7,861 bases of DNA from Mucilaginibacter sp. (GTDB taxonomy: Bacteria; Bacteroidota; Bacteroidia; Sphingobacteriales; Sphingobacteriaceae). Shown here one piece after another: positions 1 through 6,560 of this stretch; positions within the stretch are counted from its first letter, which is position 1; every line of letters starts with the position of its first letter. The notes below the pieces were generated by a model. It ran no database searches, had not been told where the DNA came from, and saw only the letters and a program-made list of their open reading frames with translations. The translations under genes were made by a program, and so were the position numbers. Location: assembly GCA_025934475.1 (NCBI GenBank), contig JAICXZ010000119.1, positions 1-7,861 on the forward strand. The letters are read 5' to 3'.

Positions 1-1203
1 GCCATCGCCGCGGACTGGAATATTCAGCATCAGGTTGCCGTTTTTGCTGACAATATCAACTAATGTTTGAATCACGGTTTCGGTTGTTTTGTATCCACCG
101 CGTTCATATAATGCGCGGTTATAATGCCAGTCGCCTATACAGGTGTCAGTTTGCCACGGCAGCGGTTGAATTTCGTTAGCCTGGCCTCTTTCAAGGTCCC
201 AAACCATTGCCTTGCGTTGGTTCTCATCCAATTTTTTTGCATTAACCACTGCACGAAGCTCCCCATGCTCTTTAATGCTCTTGTTATACAAGTGAGCAGC
301 GATTTTTAAACCTACATCACTAACGGGCCATAGCGGCAAATGCGAGTCATCGAAATAAACTACATCGGGGTTATATTTATTAATAAGTTCGATTGTGCGG
401 TTGTAAAATTTTTCGCAATATGCTTGTGAGGGCCAGTACTTCTTATTTTCCCAATCCCAGTTCCACCCCTGGCTCACTTCATGATTTTGAGCATACAATT
501 CCTGTGGATCTAACCCGTCCCACCAGGCACCCTTGCCATTAGCTTTGGTCACATTGCCATCATATTGAACGCCGGCAAACGGGCCGCTTTTATCCGAACC
601 CTGTGAGGTTTCGTAAAACATCCAGGCATGCGATGCGTGAACACTTACACCAAAAGGAAGCCCACTATTTTTCGCAGCCTTTGCCCAGCCGCCGATCAAA
701 TCTTTCTTCGGGCCAATTTTAGTGGAGTTCCAGGAACTCTGATATTTACTATCATATAAATCGAAATTATCATGATGATTGGCAAGTGCCATAAAGTACT
801 GTGCCCCCGCGCTTTTATATAAGCTTACTAATTCTTCAGGATCCCATTTGTCCGCCTTCCATACGTTGATCACATCTTTAAATCCAAACTTTGAAGGATG
901 GCCATATTTTTGAAGATGAATTTTATATTGCTCTGAGCCTTCCTGGTACATGCCCCTGGCATACCAGTCGCCGGCCTCAGGCTGACATTGCGGTCCCCAG
1001 TGCGCCCACATGCCGAATTTAGCGTCACGGAACCACCCCGGCGTCTGATAAGTTTGCAACGATTCCCAGGTTGGTTTGAACGGACCGCTTGCGATGGGCT
1101 CGTTCAAAAATGGATCTCTATAAAAATTATTACCCAACGCCCGGGATAACCATAACGACGGGACAGCGGCCGCTATACCTTTAATTAATGTTCTGCGTTT
1201 CAT
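1..1203 (-). CDS. GH29 alpha-L-fucosidase, exported, 3' end cut off by the window edge
   Basis: Retaining exo-glycosidase that should release terminal alpha-L-fucose from glycans in the periplasm. The frame is open for 401 codons from the ATG at 1203 and leaves the window without a stop, so the C-terminus is missing. Residues 1-24 form a signal peptide beginning MKRRTLIKG, a twin-arginine (Tat)-like motif, then a hydrophobic stretch and an A-L-G cleavage site. GH29 hallmarks follow: WFRDAKFGMWAHWG (57-70), WYARGMY (80-86), an NHHDNF block (142-147) where many family members have KHHDGF, and PDVVYFDD, whose Asp285 aligns with the family's catalytic nucleophile. NLMLNIPVRGDG (390-401) is the usual end of the catalytic barrel, so most of the domain is present. 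The acid/base residue cannot be placed from sequence alone in GH29. It is the last visible gene of the operon, 40 bases after the mutarotase. The GH29 call is secure; the linkage and substrate are unknown. Confidence 0.93.
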   Translation of the reverse strand, partial: MKRRTLIKGIAAAVPSLWLSRALGNNFYRDPFLNEPIASGPFKPTWESLQTYQTPGWFRDAKFGMWAHWGPQCQPEAGDWYARGMYQEGSEQYKIHLQKYGHPSKFGFKDVINVWKADKWDPEELVSLYKSAGAQYFMALANHHDNFDLYDSKYQSSWNSTKIGPKKDLIGGWAKAAKNSGLPFGVSVHASHAWMFYETSQGSDKSGPFAGVQYDGNVTKANGKGAWWDGLDPQELYAQNHEVSQGWNWDWENKKYWPSQAYCEKFYNRTIELINKYNPDVVYFDDSHLPLWPVSDVGLKIAAHLYNKSIKEHGELRAVVNAKKLDENQRKAMVWDLERGQANEIQPLPWQTDTCIGDWHYNRALYERGGYKTTETVIQTLVDIVSKNGNLMLNIPVRGDG

Positions 1204-1243
1204 TCTAATATTTTTTTTAATGCTTGATTATTAATCAGCAATG

Positions 1244-1579
1244 TTATAATTCGAAAATTTTATTCATCAAAACCCACTTTTCTCCCTCTTTTGCCCAGGG
1301 TAATGGTTGTTGAAATTTCCACATCAATTTTTCCCATTCCTGAACTTTTTCATTAGAGCTATCTTCGATCACTTTGCGTTCGAAACTAAAATCATCATCC
1401 GTTTCCATGATCATGAACAACCGGTTAGCGGTTCGATGAATTTCCATACCGCTGATACCGGAATCGGTAATACTCTTCGTGATCTCCGGCCATGCGTTTT
1501 CCGTTTTATGCCAGTTTTCGTATTCGGTAATTAATTCCGGATCATCTTTCAGGTCAAGTGCCAGGCAATATTTTTTCAT
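1244..1579 (-). CDS. RhaM-family sugar mutarotase, probably acting on L-fucose
   Basis: A 111-residue cytoplasmic protein of the L-rhamnose mutarotase family, small ferredoxin-like alpha/beta enzymes that interconvert alpha and beta anomers of 6-deoxy sugars. E. coli RhaM is about 104 residues. The family pattern is visible: ENWHKTENAWPEI (21-33), in which His24 aligns with the catalytic His22 of RhaM, then GISGMEIHRTANRLFMIMET (41-60) and the C-terminal WEKLMWKFQQPLPWAKEGEKW block (82-102). The tryptophan-rich tail is well conserved in the family. It lies 21 bases after the zinc dehydrogenase and 40 bases before the fucosidase on the same strand. Rhamnose and fucose are both 6-deoxyhexoses, and the neighbouring fucosidase and fucose permease make L-fucose the likelier substrate; this is inferred from context. 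No FucU-type mutarotase is present. No clear ribosome binding site precedes the ATG. Confidence 0.88.
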   Translation of the reverse strand: MKKYCLALDLKDDPELITEYENWHKTENAWPEITKSITDSGISGMEIHRTANRLFMIMETDDDFSFERKVIEDSSNEKVQEWEKLMWKFQQPLPWAKEGEKWVLMNKIFEL

Positions 1580-1600
1580 TTTGTCGATTGTTAGGTATGA

Positions 1601-2647
1601 TTAGGTTTGAAGACAAGAAAACGGTCTTTCAATTTCTACTATTGCTTTTATAACGCCACTAGCTGGACTCAACCACTCTTCAAATTCATCTTTCACCTGG
1701 TCAAATTGAACACGATGCGTTATGTATGTCGTCGGATCAACCAGCCTTTTCTTCATAGAAGAAATCACATGCTCAAAATCCTCCCGCGTCGCGTTTCTGC
1801 TGCTCATGAGGGTCGCCTCCCGCTTGTGAAACTCCGGATGACTGAAGCAAATGTCTCCTTTCTGCAAACCGATCAAAACATATCTTGCTCCATGCGCCAT
1901 ATATTGAAACGCGTTGTTGATGGCCTTTAAATTTCCGGTTGCATCAATTACAACAGTCGGCATATCACCGTTTGTAATGGATTCCAATTGTTCTGTAACA
2001 TTCCCGTCCAACGCATTAATGGTGTGCCCCACCTTCAACTTTCTTTTGCAGAACCTTAATCGATCTTTGTTGGTGTCCATAGCGATAACTTTTCCCCCGG
2101 CAATCCGCGCGAACTCCATTGTTCCTAATCCAATCGGGCCGGCTCCGATAACCAAAACAAATTCGTCTTTGGTTATACCAGCTCTTCTTACGCCATGTGC
2201 ACCGATGGCTAACGGTTCAATCAATGCTAATGCATCAAAGCTTAATCCTTCGCCGTGGATTAAAGAATAAGAAGGGACAGAAATATATTCGGCCATTCCG
2301 CCATCCTGGTGTACGCCACACACTTTTATTTTCACGCACGCATTTGGTTTCCCATTGCGGCAGGCGATGCACTTACCGCAATAGAAATAAGGGATAAATG
2401 TTACCGCTTCGCCGATCTCAAAACCGGGAGCATCATCAAATGCCATTAATTCACCAGCAAGTTCGTGACCTAATATGCGTGGGTATTCAAAGTATGGCTG
2501 TGTCCCCTCGAACGCGTGTAAATCTGTTCCGCAAATGCCAATTCGCTTTATTTTTATGATCGCCTGCCCGGGTTGCAGTAACGGTTTTTCTCCAGAGATA
2601 TAATTAAACTCACCTGGTTTTGAACATACTAAAGTATTCATCTTCAT
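1601..2647 (-). CDS. Zinc-dependent medium-chain alcohol dehydrogenase, sugar/sugar-acid type
   Basis: A 348-residue NAD(P)-dependent MDR dehydrogenase of the sorbitol / L-galactonate (LgoD/YjjN) / galactitol-phosphate dehydrogenase class. Catalytic zinc ligands are visible as Cys39 (GICGTD) and His61-Glu62 (GHE), with Glu144 in LIEPLA. The structural zinc lobe has Cys90, Cys93, Cys96 and Cys104. The Rossmann fold shows VIGAGPIG (167-173), and Asp191 at the end of the second strand favours NAD+ over NADP+. The ATG at 2647 is only 4 bases after the aldo/keto reductase stop, so translation is probably coupled; a second ATG two codons later (MKM) is an alternative start. In a fucose operon it could oxidise L-fuconate, a keto-deoxy-fuconate intermediate or fucose itself. 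I cannot choose among these from the sequence, so no symbol is given. The fold and cofactor assignment are secure; the substrate is not. Confidence 0.9.
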   Translation of the reverse strand: MKMNTLVCSKPGEFNYISGEKPLLQPGQAIIKIKRIGICGTDLHAFEGTQPYFEYPRILGHELAGELMAFDDAPGFEIGEAVTFIPYFYCGKCIACRNGKPNACVKIKVCGVHQDGGMAEYISVPSYSLIHGEGLSFDALALIEPLAIGAHGVRRAGITKDEFVLVIGAGPIGLGTMEFARIAGGKVIAMDTNKDRLRFCKRKLKVGHTINALDGNVTEQLESITNGDMPTVVIDATGNLKAINNAFQYMAHGARYVLIGLQKGDICFSHPEFHKREATLMSSRNATREDFEHVISSMKKRLVDPTTYITHRVQFDQVKDEFEEWLSPASGVIKAIVEIERPFSCLQT

Positions 2648-2651
2648 TCCA

Positions 2652-3734
2652 TTAAATTGTATAGGGGGACTCGTGACTAAACCAGGACAAAAAATCTACT
2701 TCAATCAAGTCGCTGATTTTTAATTCCTGCCAAAATTCCAAAGGGATATTTGTATTAAGCATACCCAGATTGGTTTGGACCCGACCCGGGTTAGTAGTGT
2801 TCAGGGCAATGCTTTTTACGCCCGGAACATTTAGCGAAAATTGGACGCAGGCTTCAGCCGGTTTTATATTGAATTTATGGCATTTTTCAAAAAAACGGTC
2901 CCGCCATTTATACAAAGCATCATTATCCGGAGTGCCTTTTTCGATCAGCCGATAATCATAATAATTGCTGCCAACAAGAAAGCCTGAGTGAAACAGTGCG
3001 GAGTTAACCACGTAAACACCTTTTCCCTCCATTTCTGCAATGAAATCCAGTAGTTCTTGCGGATGATATTTTATAGTCATGCTGTTGGCAATCATGATCC
3101 AGTCTAATTTGACATCGTTAGCCAGCCGTTTTATCATCCTCCAATTTTTTGCGCCGACACCAACGAATTTCACTTTTCCGTGCTTTTTCAAATCGTAAAG
3201 GGCCTCATATGCACTTAGAATATCATTGTATAACTTCTCGGCATGATGGTCATCTGTCGCAGCATCAAGGTATTCATCAGGATCATGAACAGAAACCATT
3301 TGGGGGAGGTAATCACCAAGCAATTCATTGCCTTGATTGAAACACTCAATAATGCCCTGATAACTTATTTTCTGAACGGCATCATGTTTTAGATTTTTCC
3401 AAACACCTGGTTCGAACGTTGGTTCATTTGTTTCCAGTTTAGTACGAAGCCACCCTAACTTGTTACTGATGACTACTTTTCCAGGAGGGATATTGAGCTT
3501 CCTGAGACATTTTCCAAGTGTTTCCAATGCAAGACCGGCGCCATATTTCCCTGCGGAATCAAATACTACTTTGCCATCAGACAGACGAATACATTCACTA
3601 ACAATATTCAGTTTTTCCTGTTCATCTAGGGCTACGAACAGATTTCCCAAGCCGCTGGTCCCAAATATTATTGGTGGAAGGTTTAGCAACGTCATATCCA
3701 AATTCTTCGGATCTGTCTTTTGATATTCTTTCAT
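2652..3734 (-). CDS. Aldo/keto reductase, L-fucose (D-threo-aldose) 1-dehydrogenase-like
   Basis: A 360-residue NAD(P)-dependent TIM-barrel oxidoreductase, most like D-threo-aldose / L-fucose 1-dehydrogenases, which oxidise the anomeric carbon of L-fucose to the lactone. From the ATG at 3734 the aldo/keto reductase tetrad can be read as Asp59 and Tyr64 (FDSAGKYGAG), Lys92 (ISNKLGW) and His150 (VSVHDPDEY). IIFGTSGLGN (22-31) is the usual first-strand motif and KVKFVGVGAKNW (187-198) a later barrel strand. The open frame extends upstream to an ATG at 3842, but those 36 codons overlap the end of fucP and do not resemble the family, so 3734 is preferred; its gap to the fucP stop is 25 bases. An ATG at 3695, just before LLNLPPI, is a second alternative. 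Position between transporter and mutarotase supports the first oxidation of imported fucose. Substrate specificity is inferred from family and context. Confidence 0.88.
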   Translation of the reverse strand: MKEYQKTDPKNLDMTLLNLPPIIFGTSGLGNLFVALDEQEKLNIVSECIRLSDGKVVFDSAGKYGAGLALETLGKCLRKLNIPPGKVVISNKLGWLRTKLETNEPTFEPGVWKNLKHDAVQKISYQGIIECFNQGNELLGDYLPQMVSVHDPDEYLDAATDDHHAEKLYNDILSAYEALYDLKKHGKVKFVGVGAKNWRMIKRLANDVKLDWIMIANSMTIKYHPQELLDFIAEMEGKGVYVVNSALFHSGFLVGSNYYDYRLIEKGTPDNDALYKWRDRFFEKCHKFNIKPAEACVQFSLNVPGVKSIALNTTNPGRVQTNLGMLNTNIPLEFWQELKISDLIEVDFLSWFSHESPYTI

Positions 3735-3759
3735 TTTGCTTCTTAACCTTTTTGAAATA

Positions 3760-5073
3760 TCACAATGTTGTTCCGATTGCCGGCTCCTCTTCAAGGTCAA
3801 TTTTAGGAACAGTCTTATGACCTCTCCATCCAAAATATGCAACTATTGAAAAGCAAGCTAGCGGAACCAGGTAGGCTATTTGAATATCACCGGTTGAATC
3901 GGTAATTGAGCCAAATAACCTGGGCAAAATGGCACCACCAACAATGGACATAATCAGCAAACTACTGCCATATTCTGTATCAACCCCAAGGTCAGCAATG
4001 CCAAGAGCGAAAATGGTTGGGAACATTACGGACATAAAAAAGCAGATCAGTATTACTGCATAAACAGTGATTATTCCATTAACCCCAATCGCAACCATAC
4101 ATAACAAAATGTTGATTGATGCATAAATTGTAAGCAACCTGTTCGGCTTAATGTACCGCATAAGAAAAGTTCCAACAAAACGTCCAATCAAAAACGCGAT
4201 GCCGCAGGCGCCTAAGTAATCAGCAGCTTTCATTTCGGTAATGCCAGCGGATTTAGTAGCATATAAAACAAACAGGCTGAAGACACAAACTTGTCCACCT
4301 ACATAAAAAAACTGTGCAATCACTGCCCATGTGAGGTGTTTGTGTTTAAACGCGTGCAAGATATTTTTGCTTTTTGCCTTTCCTGTTTCCTTGTGCTCAA
4401 TCTTTGGCAATGTAGTGAGCGCGAAAGCGATCGCGATTAACAATAAAATGGTGCCCAGTATAAAATAAGGGGTTTTAACCGAAGCAGCTTCTGATGCCAG
4501 CGCCACTCGCCTTGCGGCGGTTGACATTGCCTGTAGCTGATGTTCGGTAGCTCCCTGGCCAAGGATCACTCTTGCACCTATAACAGGTGCCAGCGCTGCG
4601 GCTAATCCATTGAACGATTGAGCAAGATTCAATCTTTGCGTGCTTGTTTCCGAAGGGCCCAGTGCTGCAGCATAAGGGTTGGCGGCCGTTTCGAGAAATG
4701 CTAAACCGCAGGCGATTACAAACAATGCAAAAAGAAAGAACTGGTAGGACTGGGTATTTGCCGCCGGAATAAACAAAAACGCCCCGATTGAAAAAAATAG
4801 CAGCCCTGTTATGATGCCAATTTTGTAACCCAATCTTTTCATAACATACCCGGCAGGAAGGGCCATGAGGAAATAAGCTATATAAACGGCAGAATCAACC
4901 AGGGTCGATTGCGTAGTTGTTAAAGTAAACGATTTTTTTAAATGGGGAATCAGGATTGGATTCAGATTGTTAGAAAAGCCCCATAAAAAGAACAAAGAGG
5001 TCACCAGCATAAACGCAAATCCGGTTTTAGAAGCTTTGTTTATAGCAACATCTTTTGAGAATGAGGTAATCAT
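3760..5073 (-). CDS. fucP: FucP-like L-fucose:H+ symporter (MFS)
   Basis: A 437-residue inner-membrane transporter of the fucose:H+ symporter family (E. coli FucP is 438). About twelve hydrophobic segments are visible, in two halves separated by a charged stretch near 228-242. FucP signatures are present: SLFFLWGFSNNLNPILIP (26-43), ALPAGYVMKRLGYKIGIITG (71-90), LETAANPY (127-134) with Glu128 at the position of E. coli Glu135, and RLNLAQSFN with Gln152 and Asn155 matching E. coli Gln159 and Asn162. At the site of E. coli Asp46, one of two carboxylates linked to proton coupling, this protein has Pro39; an acidic residue appears nearby as Asp60, where E. coli has Gln67. First gene of the minus-strand operon, divergent from the araC gene. 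L-fucose is the expected substrate given the fucosidase in the operon, but related family members carry other sugars, so specificity is inferred. Confidence 0.88.
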   Translation of the reverse strand: MITSFSKDVAINKASKTGFAFMLVTSLFFLWGFSNNLNPILIPHLKKSFTLTTTQSTLVDSAVYIAYFLMALPAGYVMKRLGYKIGIITGLLFFSIGAFLFIPAANTQSYQFFLFALFVIACGLAFLETAANPYAAALGPSETSTQRLNLAQSFNGLAAALAPVIGARVILGQGATEHQLQAMSTAARRVALASEAASVKTPYFILGTILLLIAIAFALTTLPKIEHKETGKAKSKNILHAFKHKHLTWAVIAQFFYVGGQVCVFSLFVLYATKSAGITEMKAADYLGACGIAFLIGRFVGTFLMRYIKPNRLLTIYASINILLCMVAIGVNGIITVYAVILICFFMSVMFPTIFALGIADLGVDTEYGSSLLIMSIVGGAILPRLFGSITDSTGDIQIAYLVPLACFSIVAYFGWRGHKTVPKIDLEEEPAIGTTL

Positions 5074-5104
5074 ATCGTTTACATTTAGGAAAATTGGTTG
5101 AGAA

Positions 5105-5112
5105 CAAATTTA
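5105..5112 (-). promoter_or_regulatory. Candidate Bacteroidota -7 box for the fucP operon
   Basis: Read on the minus strand this is TAAATTTG, a full match to the Bacteroidota housekeeping consensus TAnnTTTG. Transcription would begin about 7 bases downstream, giving a leader of roughly 25 bases before the fucP ATG. No good -33 TTTG is found 19-21 bases upstream, which would fit a promoter that needs an activator; that last point is inference. Confidence 0.42.
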
Positions 5113-5121
5113 TTCCCGGGG

Positions 5122-5153
5122 CTTGTATTAACCATTGTATTAAATAGACTTTG
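5122..5153 (+). promoter_or_regulatory. Candidate promoter for the araC-type regulator
   Basis: CTTG at 5122-5125 (three of four matches to the -33 TTTG) is followed after 20 bases by AGACTTTG at 5146-5153 (one mismatch to TAnnTTTG). The spacing suits the Bacteroidota consensus, and the leader would be about 37 bases to the ATG at 5197. The -7 box lies between the arms of the inverted repeat at 5135-5163. GATCTTTG at 5178-5185 is a weaker alternative, very close to the start codon. Confidence 0.32.
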
Positions 5154-5163
5154 TTTTATACAA
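5123..5163. promoter_or_regulatory. Probable operator: three TTGTATTAA-type half-sites
   Basis: TTGTATTAA occurs twice in direct orientation (5123-5131 and 5135-5143, a 12-base period). The second copy, extended to TTGTATTAAA (5135-5144), is then met by TTTTATACAA (5154-5163), its reverse complement at 9 of 10 positions, with a 9-base spacer. The arm spacing of 19 bases is close to two helical turns, so both arms would face the same side. Probable binding site of the adjacent AraC-family protein; the identity of the binder is inference. Confidence 0.5.
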
Positions 5164-5175
5164 ATCCGACTTTTT
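5159..5175 (+). repeat. 17-base repeat, copy 1 (upstream of the araC gene)
   Basis: TACAAATCCGACTTTTT matches positions 6146-6162 downstream of the same gene at 16 of 17 bases, in the same orientation. The first five bases overlap the right arm of the operator. Its function is unknown; it might mark transcript ends or be coincidence. Confidence 0.4.
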
Positions 5176-5196
5176 CCGATCTTTGCAATCTGTCAT

Positions 5197-6072
5197 ATGA
5201 GCAAAAGATTATTGGGGCATAATTTTTCGTTACTGCACGCAGATTATGTCAAACTGAATGAAAAGTGGAATTACAGCAATGTGATCAGTCCTTATTTTCG
5301 GATATATTACATTGATGAGGGAGAGGGGATTGTGTCGACCAAATTCGAAAAGATTCAACTCGAGCCAGGTTACCTGTATATTATTCCGAGCTTTACTTTA
5401 TGCCACCTTTCTTGTAAGGCATACCTGAGCCAGTATTTTCTTCACTTTTTCGAGGAGTCGGCCGAAGGCCTGTCGATTTTTGAGAATAACAGAAAAGTGA
5501 TAAAAGTTGCCGCAACCGAACCGGATATTATAAACTTCAGGAAGTTATTAGAGATAAATCCCGGCAGAGGCATTAACCGTTCAGACAATCCAACCGTCTA
5601 TGAAAAGAATGCCTATTATAAAAGCTACCAGGAATTGAATAATACGGTTAGTGACGCTGTCTATTTTGAAACCCAGGGGATAATTCTCCAGCTAATCTCC
5701 CGCTTTTTAAACTCCCATCGGTTTAAGAATAAAAGTCCCGATCCTGTTCCTTCAAAAATTTTAGACGCAGCCAGGCATATTCAATTAAATCTGAATCAAA
5801 ATTTAACAGTGAACTATTTGGCAGACAGGGCAAACCTGCACCCGGATTATTTTTCCAGATTGTTTTTGAAATATACCGGACAAAGGCCACTGAATTATTT
5901 GCATGAAAAACGAATTGAGCGGGCACAATATTTAATAGCAACCACAACTTTGCCATATAACGACATCGCAGAAAAAACAGGATTTGAAAGCCTGCCTCAT
6001 TTTTCAAAAATTTTTAAAAAGGTTACCAGTCTTACTCCTGGTGAGTATAAAAAATTGAATGGATTGATTTAG
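5197..6072 (+). CDS. AraC/XylS-family transcriptional regulator of the fucose operon
   Basis: A 291-residue cytoplasmic DNA-binding regulator. The N-terminal half (about 15-110) looks like a cupin-type effector domain, with PYFRIYYIDEGEGIV and IQLEPGYLYIIPS resembling the AraC-family sugar-binding barrel. The C-terminal AraC domain covers about 188-287: a first helix-turn-helix around LTVNYLADRANLHPDYFSRL (203-222) and a second around YNDIAEKTGFESLPHFSKIF (254-273), closed by the typical TPGEYKK. The frame is open back to a TTG at 5098, but the extra 33 codons are unlike the family and run through the operator repeats; the first ATG, at 5197, gives a normal family length. It is divergent from fucP and the likely local regulator, presumably responding to L-fucose or a derivative. 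Whether it activates, represses or does both is not visible. Confidence 0.9.
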   Translation: MSKRLLGHNFSLLHADYVKLNEKWNYSNVISPYFRIYYIDEGEGIVSTKFEKIQLEPGYLYIIPSFTLCHLSCKAYLSQYFLHFFEESAEGLSIFENNRKVIKVAATEPDIINFRKLLEINPGRGINRSDNPTVYEKNAYYKSYQELNNTVSDAVYFETQGIILQLISRFLNSHRFKNKSPDPVPSKILDAARHIQLNLNQNLTVNYLADRANLHPDYFSRLFLKYTGQRPLNYLHEKRIERAQYLIATTTLPYNDIAEKTGFESLPHFSKIFKKVTSLTPGEYKKLNGLI

Positions 6073-6110
6073 TATTCGTGGTCAGATGGTAGAGGTTTAT
6101 ACCAGCCTAT

Positions 6111-6124
6111 GTCGAATATTCGAC
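6111..6124. repeat. Perfect 14-base palindrome downstream of the araC gene
   Basis: GTCGAATATTCGAC is self-complementary across all 14 bases and starts 38 bases after the araC stop. Having no loop and no T tract directly after it, it is a poor intrinsic terminator. It could be a dimeric protein site or a weak stem; nothing decides between these. Confidence 0.4.
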
Positions 6125-6145
6125 CGGAGTTTTAGACGTTACGAG

Positions 6146-6165
6146 TACAAACCCGACTTTTTTTT
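6146..6165 (+). repeat. 17-base repeat, copy 2, followed by a T run
   Basis: TACAAACCCGACTTTTT (6146-6162) repeats the element at 5159-5175 with one difference and continues to eight T residues (6158-6165). It lies about 75 bases past the araC stop. The T run could help end the araC transcript, but no G+C-rich stem directly precedes it, so a terminator call is not made. Confidence 0.4.
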
Positions 6166-6560
6166 GTTGAGCTCTACGTAATAACAAAGTATTACTGAAT
6201 CATAATTAGCCACACATGGACGTTATTGAAATAACAAACGAGGCATATTCTCACACCACGATTCAATCGGAAATATCGTCACGTCCAATCCCTCCAATTG
6301 AAAATCATTGTCATCATTTTACGATAAATGTATCGATTATGCGATTCGGTTAATTGATGTTTGTGAATAACTAGTTGATCTTCAGTGTATTTATTTGAAA
6401 TTAACATTTGGTCTATTAATATTATCAATACAGATATGGCGTTTTTCTAAACCAATTTACCTTCACTGCAAGAAATATAAAGAACGGTGAAATCTTTTTT
6501 GCGTATCGTTTAAAAATATTTCCAATTATAAACCGACATACCGATCACTTGCACTGATTC

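Larger units (their letters stand above)
5074..5196. promoter_or_regulatory. Divergent promoter region between fucP and the araC-type regulator
   Basis: A 123-base spacer between two divergent start codons, containing the candidate promoters and half-site repeats listed separately. No Shine-Dalgarno sequence is apparent before either start, which is usual in Bacteroidota. The arrangement of a regulator divergent from its operon suggests that both transcripts are controlled from here. Confidence 0.7.

Noticed and set aside
124..309. Plus-strand frame opposite the fucosidase
   Set aside because: Lies entirely antisense to the GH29 coding sequence, with no family resemblance.
1307..1534. Plus-strand frame opposite the mutarotase
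   Set aside because: Shadow of the RhaM-family gene; Phe-rich, low-information translation.
1607..2397. Plus-strand open frames opposite the zinc dehydrogenase (1607-1930, 1914-2270, 2197-2397)
   Set aside because: Antisense to a gene with clear zinc and Rossmann motifs; their translations show no domain pattern.
3735..3842. N-terminal extension of the aldo/keto reductase from an ATG at 3842
   Set aside because: It would overlap the end of fucP by 83 bases, and the extra 36 residues are basic and unlike the family; the ATG at 3734 fits the operon spacing.
5098..5196. TTG start giving the AraC-type regulator 33 more residues
   Set aside because: The added residues are unlike the family and run through the operator repeats and predicted promoter; the first ATG at 5197 gives a normal length.
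5723..6007. Minus-strand frame inside the AraC-type regulator
   Set aside because: Antisense to the conserved helix-turn-helix domain; no recognisable motifs.
6111..6165. Intrinsic terminator made of the 14-base palindrome and the T run
   Set aside because: The palindrome has no loop and the T run starts 33 bases later without a G+C-rich stem directly before it.
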